Shown: one piece after another, positions 42,782-46,926 of the stretch
Layout: each line of letters begins with the position of its first letter
Numbering within the stretch: the stretch's first letter is position 1
Assembly: GCF_900103865.1 (NCBI RefSeq)
Contig: NZ_FNII01000011.1
Coordinates: 102,108 to 149,033, forward strand
DNA length: 46,926 nucleotides
Direction of reading: 5' to 3'
DNA from: Vreelandella arcis
GTDB taxonomy: Bacteria > Pseudomonadota > Gammaproteobacteria > Pseudomonadales > Halomonadaceae
The notes under the pieces: generated by a model
What the model was told of the DNA's origin: nothing
Seen by the model: only the letters and a program-made list of their open reading frames with translations
Databases searched by the model: none
Made by a program: the position numbers and the translations under genes

Positions 42782-43579
42782 TTATAGTGCAAAGCGCTTC
42801 GACAACCATTGGGCGACGGCGGCATCACCATGGTGGCCAATTCGCTCCGCGCCCGAGACCCGATCAAACAATGCCGGATGGGCATTGGCCATCACCTGGG
42901 CCTCCCCTGCCAGCTCAAGCATCTCGGTATCGTTGAGGTTATCGCCAAAGGCGAGGCAGGCGTCAGCGGTTAGTCCCAGCCGCTCAAGTAACGACGCCAA
43001 CGCCACGCCCTTGTTGACGCCACGGGCCATGATTTCCAGTGAATCCATTGTTGAGTAGGTAATGTGCAGTTCATCACCATGAACCGCTTGCGCCTGCACT
43101 TCGAGCTCGGCGAGCGCATCAGGATCGCCAAGATAAAGCACTTTACCCACCCCATGACTATCCATTTTCTCAGGTGGCACCACCTCGTAGGAGAAGCCGG
43201 TAGAGGCATGCTGTGATAAAAGGTGCGGCGCCTCTGCGTCGATATGCCAACCGCTATCGCGGTATAGGCTCAGCCGGACCTGGGGCGGGCGCGGCAGTTG
43301 GATCAAGGTTCGCGCCGGCTCGGGCGCCAGATGCGCGGAGGCTAACAACATTCCAACCGGGTCGTGTACATAGGCACCGTTCGTGCTGATCAAATGAACG
43401 GGTATATCCAGTTGATCACGATACACTTTCATATCGTGATAGTGACGCCCAGAGGCAAGTGCTACGTGATGGCCCAGGGCGTAAAGCTGGCGAAGTACGT
43501 TAATCGTCTCATCGTGCAGCCGGTGGTCGCTGCCCAGTAGGGTGCCATCAAGATCCGAAACAATTAACCGTGGTGTCAT
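42782..43579 (-). CDS. Cof-type HAD-IIB phosphatase
   Basis: A 265-residue haloacid-dehalogenase phosphatase with motif I SDLDGTLLG (D9, D11), SGRHYHDM (motif II) and LAFGDNLNDTEMLE (motif IV). The substrate is probably a sugar phosphate or pyridoxal phosphate, as in the YbhA/SupH group. The ATG at 43579 has GGGAG 6-7 bp upstream. It is divergent from rnb. Confidence 0.9.
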   Translation of the reverse strand: MTPRLIVSDLDGTLLGSDHRLHDETINVLRQLYALGHHVALASGRHYHDMKVYRDQLDIPVHLISTNGAYVHDPVGMLLASAHLAPEPARTLIQLPRPPQVRLSLYRDSGWHIDAEAPHLLSQHASTGFSYEVVPPEKMDSHGVGKVLYLGDPDALAELEVQAQAVHGDELHITYSTMDSLEIMARGVNKGVALASLLERLGLTADACLAFGDNLNDTEMLELAGEAQVMANAHPALFDRVSGAERIGHHGDAAVAQWLSKRFAL

Positions 43580-43679
43580 AGCGCGCTCCCGAAAGGTGTC
43601 TTCGTAGCTTACCCGATTCAATAACCAGCGTGTAAGTGGTTGACTTACGGTGCTCGCAAGCGACCGACGACAACGACAA

Positions 43680-43708
43680 TTGGCGCAGCCAAGGGGAATC
43701 CGTATAGT
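43680..43708 (+). promoter_or_regulatory. sigma-70 promoter of rnb
   Basis: TTGGCG (43680-43685) and TATAGT (43703-43708) are 17 bp apart and 31 bp upstream of the rnb ATG. Confidence 0.65.
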
Positions 43709-43739
43709 AGCAATCTACCTTCGCCAATTGATTGACCTC

Positions 43740-45680
43740 ATGCTGCAAAACAATTCCGTGCTTGCTTCACTCAAGCAACAGATTCGTGATACCACTCCTC
43801 GTGCCGAAGGGGTGATTAAAGCTACCGAAAAAGGCTTTGGATTTCTTGAAACCGACGACGGTGAATCCTTTTTCGTGCCGCCCCCCGCCATGAAGCAGGT
43901 GCTGCACGGCGACCGCGTTGAAGCCGTCATCCATGAAAACGGCGATAAAAAGTCCGTCGAGCCTGAAAAGCTGATCGAAGCCGGGCTCGACCGCTTTGTC
44001 GGTCGGGTGCAAAAGCGCGAAGGCCGCCTTGCCGTCGTGCCGGATCATCCCTCGATTCGCAATGTGCTCAAGGCGCGCATCAAAAACAGCCTGGATGAAG
44101 CGACCATTGCCGACGGTGACTGGGTGGTAGCCCGCTTGGTGCGTCACCCTCTGAAAGAGAATGACCGCGGTTTCTTTAGCCAAATTGACGAGCTGGTGGC
44201 TAAATCAGACGACCCGGCGGTGCCGTGGCGTGTGACCCTGGCTCGCCATGCGCTGGAGCAAGAGTGCCCTGACGCGGGCAGCGAATGGCCGCTGCACGAC
44301 GAGGGTCTTGTCCGGGAAGATTTAACCGCCCAGCCCTTCTTCACTATCGACGGCGAAAAAACCCGCGATATGGATGATGCACTTCACGTCGCTACTCGCG
44401 CCGAAGGCGGCTGGCAGTTGAGCGTTGCGATTGCCGACCCCACCGCCTATGTAGAAGAAGGCCATGCCGCGGATCTGGAAGCGCGCACTCGCGCCTTTAC
44501 GGTCTACCTACCGGGGCAAAACGTGACCATGTTGCCCGAGCAACTGGCCGATGACCTCTGCTCGCTGTGGGAAGGTAAAGAGCGCCCGGCGCTTGCTTGC
44601 TCCCTGGATATTAACGCCGACGGCAGCCTGGGCGACTACCGCTTCTTCGCCGCTAACGTGAAATCCCACGCTAAACTGGCCTACGACCACGTGTCGGACT
44701 GGATTGACGGCCAGGGCGACTGGGCCCCGGCGGATGACATTGCCGAGCAACTTACCGCTCTACGCGACCTGACCGAAGCGCGCACCGCCTGGCGCAACGA
44801 ACATGCGCTGGTGTTTAAGGATCGCCCGGATTACGTCTTCGACCTGGACGATGTGGGCAACGTGCTGGGGATTCGCACGGAAGATCGCCGCATCGCCAAC
44901 CGCATGATCGAAGAGTCGATGATTGCGGCGAATGCCTGCTGCGCCGACTTCCTCGCTAAACACATCGGTCACGGCATCTTTAACGTGCACCGCGCTTTCG
45001 AGCCCGAAAAAGCCGAAGCTGCGCAAGAGTTCCTGGCGGGACAAGAGATTGAGGTGAACCAGGAAGCGTTGACCGACCTCGCCCACTACAAAGACCTGAA
45101 GCGTGCGCTTGAAAGCCGTGACGACGCTTGGCTGGATGCTCGCCTGCGCCGCTTCCAGGGCTTTACCAGCATGTCCGCCCAGCCCGGCCCGCACTTTGGC
45201 CTGGGCCTGGCTGCCTACGCCACCTGGACCTCGCCGATTCGTAAGTATGGCGATATGGTCAACCACCGCTTGATCAAGCGCGTGCTGAAAGGCGAGCAGG
45301 CGCCCGCAGAGGCTAGCCAGCAGCTCACCGAGCAGTTGACCGAGCGTCGCCGTTTGAACCGTATGGCCGAGCGCGACGTCAAGGATTGGCTCTATGTGCG
45401 TTACCTAACCCCCGCCGCGCAGAACCAGGACACCTTTGAGGCCGAAATCATGGCCATCAACCGTGGTGGTATGCGCGTACGCCTGCTGGAAAATGGTGCC
45501 ACCGCCTTTGTGCCCGCCCCCTTAATGCACAGTGACCGCAGCAAAGTGGTCATCGACGACAAAGAGGGCCGGATTCAGATCGAAGGCGAAGAGCGTTACA
45601 AGCTTGGCGATCCGCTTCGCGTGGTACTCACCGAAGCCCGCGAAGAGACCCGCTCGCTGGTGGCAAGGCCCGCTGCTTAA
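43740..45680 (+). CDS. rnb: RNase II, exoribonuclease
   Basis: A processive 3'-5' exoribonuclease that degrades unstructured RNA. The 646-residue protein opens LASLKQQIRDTTPRAEGVIK, clearly RNase II rather than RNase R, and has two cold-shock domains, the RNB domain and a C-terminal S1 domain. Catalytic metal ligands D204, D210, D212 and D213 (TIDGEKTRDMDDA) are offset by 3 from E. coli D201, D207, D209 and D210. The ATG at 43740 is preferred over in-frame extensions to 43650. It ends before a long bidirectional terminator. Confidence 0.96.
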   Translation: MLQNNSVLASLKQQIRDTTPRAEGVIKATEKGFGFLETDDGESFFVPPPAMKQVLHGDRVEAVIHENGDKKSVEPEKLIEAGLDRFVGRVQKREGRLAVVPDHPSIRNVLKARIKNSLDEATIADGDWVVARLVRHPLKENDRGFFSQIDELVAKSDDPAVPWRVTLARHALEQECPDAGSEWPLHDEGLVREDLTAQPFFTIDGEKTRDMDDALHVATRAEGGWQLSVAIADPTAYVEEGHAADLEARTRAFTVYLPGQNVTMLPEQLADDLCSLWEGKERPALACSLDINADGSLGDYRFFAANVKSHAKLAYDHVSDWIDGQGDWAPADDIAEQLTALRDLTEARTAWRNEHALVFKDRPDYVFDLDDVGNVLGIRTEDRRIANRMIEESMIAANACCADFLAKHIGHGIFNVHRAFEPEKAEAAQEFLAGQEIEVNQEALTDLAHYKDLKRALESRDDAWLDARLRRFQGFTSMSAQPGPHFGLGLAAYATWTSPIRKYGDMVNHRLIKRVLKGEQAPAEASQQLTEQLTERRRLNRMAERDVKDWLYVRYLTPAAQNQDTFEAEIMAINRGGMRVRLLENGATAFVPAPLMHSDRSKVVIDDKEGRIQIEGEERYKLGDPLRVVLTEAREETRSLVARPAA

Positions 45681-45700
45681 GCCAGCCAGTCAACCTACGC

Positions 45701-45742
45701 GATACACAACAACGGCGCCCAAGGGCGCCGTTGTTGTGTATC
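45701..45742. terminator. bidirectional terminator between rnb and the chemoreceptor fragment
   Basis: A 19-bp perfect stem (45701-45719 with 45724-45742) around a CAAG loop. It is GC-rich at the tip and A/T-rich at the base, and the base strands TTGTTGTGTAT could serve as an imperfect U-tract in both directions. Confidence 0.85.
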
Positions 45743-45750
45743 TCAGAAGA

Positions 45751-46635
45751 TTAGAATTCCACATGCTTCGCAGCCGAGGGTAAGGTCTTTGCAGTTTTGT
45801 AGCTTGATGCCTTATTCGGAATGGCGTCGTCTATCTGGAAAGCAGCTACCATCTCGCGAAGCCGCCCAGCCTGACCCTCAAGGGAAAATGCTGCATTAGT
45901 CGATTGCTGAACCAGCGTACTGTTCTGCTGAGTGGTTGAGTCCATCTCAGTAATCGCCGTATTGATCTGTTCGATACCGCTGCTTTGCTCTCTGGTAGCA
46001 GAAGACACTTCGGCCATTAGCGTGGCAAGACGCTTGATTACCGCTTCCGTCTCACCAATGGTTGCAGCTCCTCGCTCCGCTTGCTCAGAACATAGCTTTA
46101 TTTTGCTACGCGTATCATCCAGCATGCTTCGAATCTCAGCCGCGGAAGCGGCACTGCGGCTTGCCAACGCACGTACTTCTGTTGCGACAACCGCAAATCC
46201 GCGGCCTTTATCACCCGCACGCGCCGCTTCCACAGAGGCGTTCAAAGCTAGAATATTAGTCTGAAAGGCAATCGCATCAATGACCTCAACGATCTTGTTC
46301 ATACTAAGCGAAGCAGCCGTCACTTCACGCATTAATTCCACGCTACGGGACACTTCTTCCCCACCGTCATGCATCTGCTGTGATGCATTATAGGCCAATG
46401 TATCGGCCTCTTTGGTTGAATCGCTGTTCTGACGAACCGTTGCCGTCATCTCTTCCATGCTTGAAGCCGTTTCCTGCAAGGCTGCCGCTTGCTGCTCCGT
46501 ACGTGCGGCAAGTTCCTGCCCGCCTTGGGCTATCTCATTGGCCCCGTTCAAGACGCTCTCGCTGGAATCACGTAGCGAGGCGACCAAAATCGTGAGCTCC
46601 TTTGTGTCTCTCAAGAGGGAATGATTAGCTACCAT
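45751..46635 (-). pseudogene. methyl-accepting chemotaxis protein lacking its sensory half
   Basis: The remaining 294 residues hold only the cytoplasmic signalling domain: [20 protein letters not shown], the hairpin tip [20 protein letters not shown] (about 130-150), [18 protein letters not shown], and the closing helix. There are no transmembrane segments, ligand domain or HAMP. The frame stays open to 46668 but a stop is met at 46669-46671, next to IS110-like sequence. The simplest reading is disruption by the insertion; an intact cytosolic receptor is less likely. Any product would start at an ATG without a good ribosome-binding site. Confidence 0.75.
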
Positions 46636-46644
46636 TCTCTCTGG

Positions 46645-46790
46645 CCAGAAGGGTAACCCGTTGGGCTCCTAAGGGGCATTGACCCTGTGTTGTAGATGGG
46701 CCCCTTCTGGTTTTTATCTCGTAAATTTGGACGGTATCCAAAGCCCTTCGCACGACGAAAGAGGCTGTACGAACAAGGCGAGACAACGAG
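46645..46790 (+). ncRNA. structured leader of the IS110 element, candidate bridge RNA
   Basis: CCAGAAGGG (46645-46653) pairs with CCCTTCTGG (46702-46710), enclosing two small hairpins and followed by five T. Next come TTTGGA-CGGTA-TCCAAA (46726-46742) and a GCC-CTTCG / CGAA-AG-GGC hairpin (46743-46765). IS110-group elements encode a bridge RNA in the left non-coding end that guides target and donor recognition. The position and structure fit; the identity is an inference. Confidence 0.45.
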
Positions 46791-46926
46791 ATGGCATATA
46801 TCGGCATTGATGTTAGCAAACAGAAACTTGATTGCCTGTGGGTGCGCGATCTAAGCAAGGGGAAAGTCAAAACGAAAGTATTCCCCAACCGCCATCAGGA
46901 CTACCCAGGTTTGCTCGACTGGCTCA
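46791..46926 (+). CDS. IS110-family transposase (DEDD recombinase), partial
   Basis: ATG at 46791 begins MAYIGIDVSKQKLDCLW, the N terminus of the IS110 RuvC-like DEDD domain, with the first catalytic aspartate at D7 (GIDVSK). Only 45 residues are inside the window; the C-terminal serine-containing Tnp domain is beyond it. Whether it belongs to the IS110 or IS1111 subgroup cannot be told. Confidence 0.9.
   Translation, partial: MAYIGIDVSKQKLDCLWVRDLSKGKVKTKVFPNRHQDYPGLLDWL

Larger units (their letters stand above)
46640..46926 (+). mobile_element. left end of an IS110-family insertion sequence, runs off the window
   Basis: The 3' portion of the window holds a non-coding leader (46640-46790) and the first 45 codons of an IS110-type transposase. 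It adjoins a chemoreceptor gene that is missing its 5' part. The exact boundary with the receptor gene is not fixed, because these elements often lack terminal inverted repeats; it probably falls at about 46636-46670. Confidence 0.75.

Noticed and set aside
44760..45266. Antisense frame of 168 codons inside rnb
   Set aside because: Overlaps the conserved RNB domain of RNase II and has no ribosome-binding site; a shadow frame.
1..46926. CRISPR arrays, prophage modules, toxin-antitoxin pairs and restriction systems
   Set aside because: No regularly spaced direct repeats and no genes with such motifs were seen; apart from the terminal IS110 element the window looks like core chromosome.

Overview
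The window is chromosomal DNA from a gammaproteobacterium, most likely Halomonadaceae (Halomonas sensu lato). This placement is an inference from gene content: the miaB-ybeZ-ybeY-corC-lnt block, prmB-aroC with a divergent smrB, a class I PHA synthase with phasin, a probable glucosylglycerate pathway, a BCCT osmolyte carrier and a Pseudomonas-like glucose ABC locus. Coding density is high and genes lie on both strands in short operons.

Layout. 1-116: end of a tRNA-Asn gene and its promoter. 0.25-6.1 kb (+): tRNA modification, ribosome/RNA and envelope operon miaB-ybeZ-ybeY-corC-lnt plus a small membrane-anchored protein. 6.1-7.2 kb (-): copper delivery pair (SCO, PCuAC). 7.3-10.3 kb (-): PHA granule locus (DUF6489 protein, phasin, PhaC). 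10.3-15.1 kb: aroC, prmB, smrB, an RssA-like patatin and an alpha/beta hydrolase. 15.2-17.2 kb (+): a 30-residue membrane peptide and a LexA-controlled umuDC. 17.3-22.7 kb: an unrecognised membrane protein, an NSS transporter, a YbfB-type MFS transporter and an M42 peptidase. 22.66-23.5 kb: a candidate CsrA-sequestering sRNA, a zinc-ribbon protein and a possible 54-residue ORF. 23.5-30.4 kb: a sigma-28 driven chemoreceptor, a GT81 synthase with its HAD phosphatase, a second sRNA candidate, a MotB-like protein and a FlgO lipoprotein operon with its own sigma-28 type promoter. 30.5-36 kb: GlsB, YeaD, YcjX-YcjF and BCCT. 36-42.7 kb (-): glucose ABC transporter gtsABCD with its two-component system. 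42.8-45.7 kb: HAD phosphatase and RNase II. 45.75-46.9 kb: a chemoreceptor that has lost its sensory half, next to the left end of an IS110-family element that runs off the window.

The most interesting signals are non-coding. On the minus strand at about 22666-22800 there is a transcript-like segment with eight GGA motifs (six are ANGGA) and a strong Rho-independent terminator whose loop carries one of the motifs. This is the architecture of CsrB/RsmZ RNAs. On the plus strand at 27669-27798 there is a compact orphan sRNA unit: promoter, perfect 10-bp hairpin with a C-rich loop, and terminator with eight T. A third structured segment precedes the IS110 transposase, where IS110-group elements carry their bridge RNA.

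Several units probably work together. Sigma-28 promoters connect a chemoreceptor and the FlgO lipoproteins to motility, and a MotB-like protein lies between them. The CsrA-type sRNA would be expected to affect motility, carbon storage or biofilm genes; this is inference. Glucosylglycerate synthesis and the BCCT carrier fit osmoadaptation, and PHA synthesis and glucose uptake fit carbon storage.
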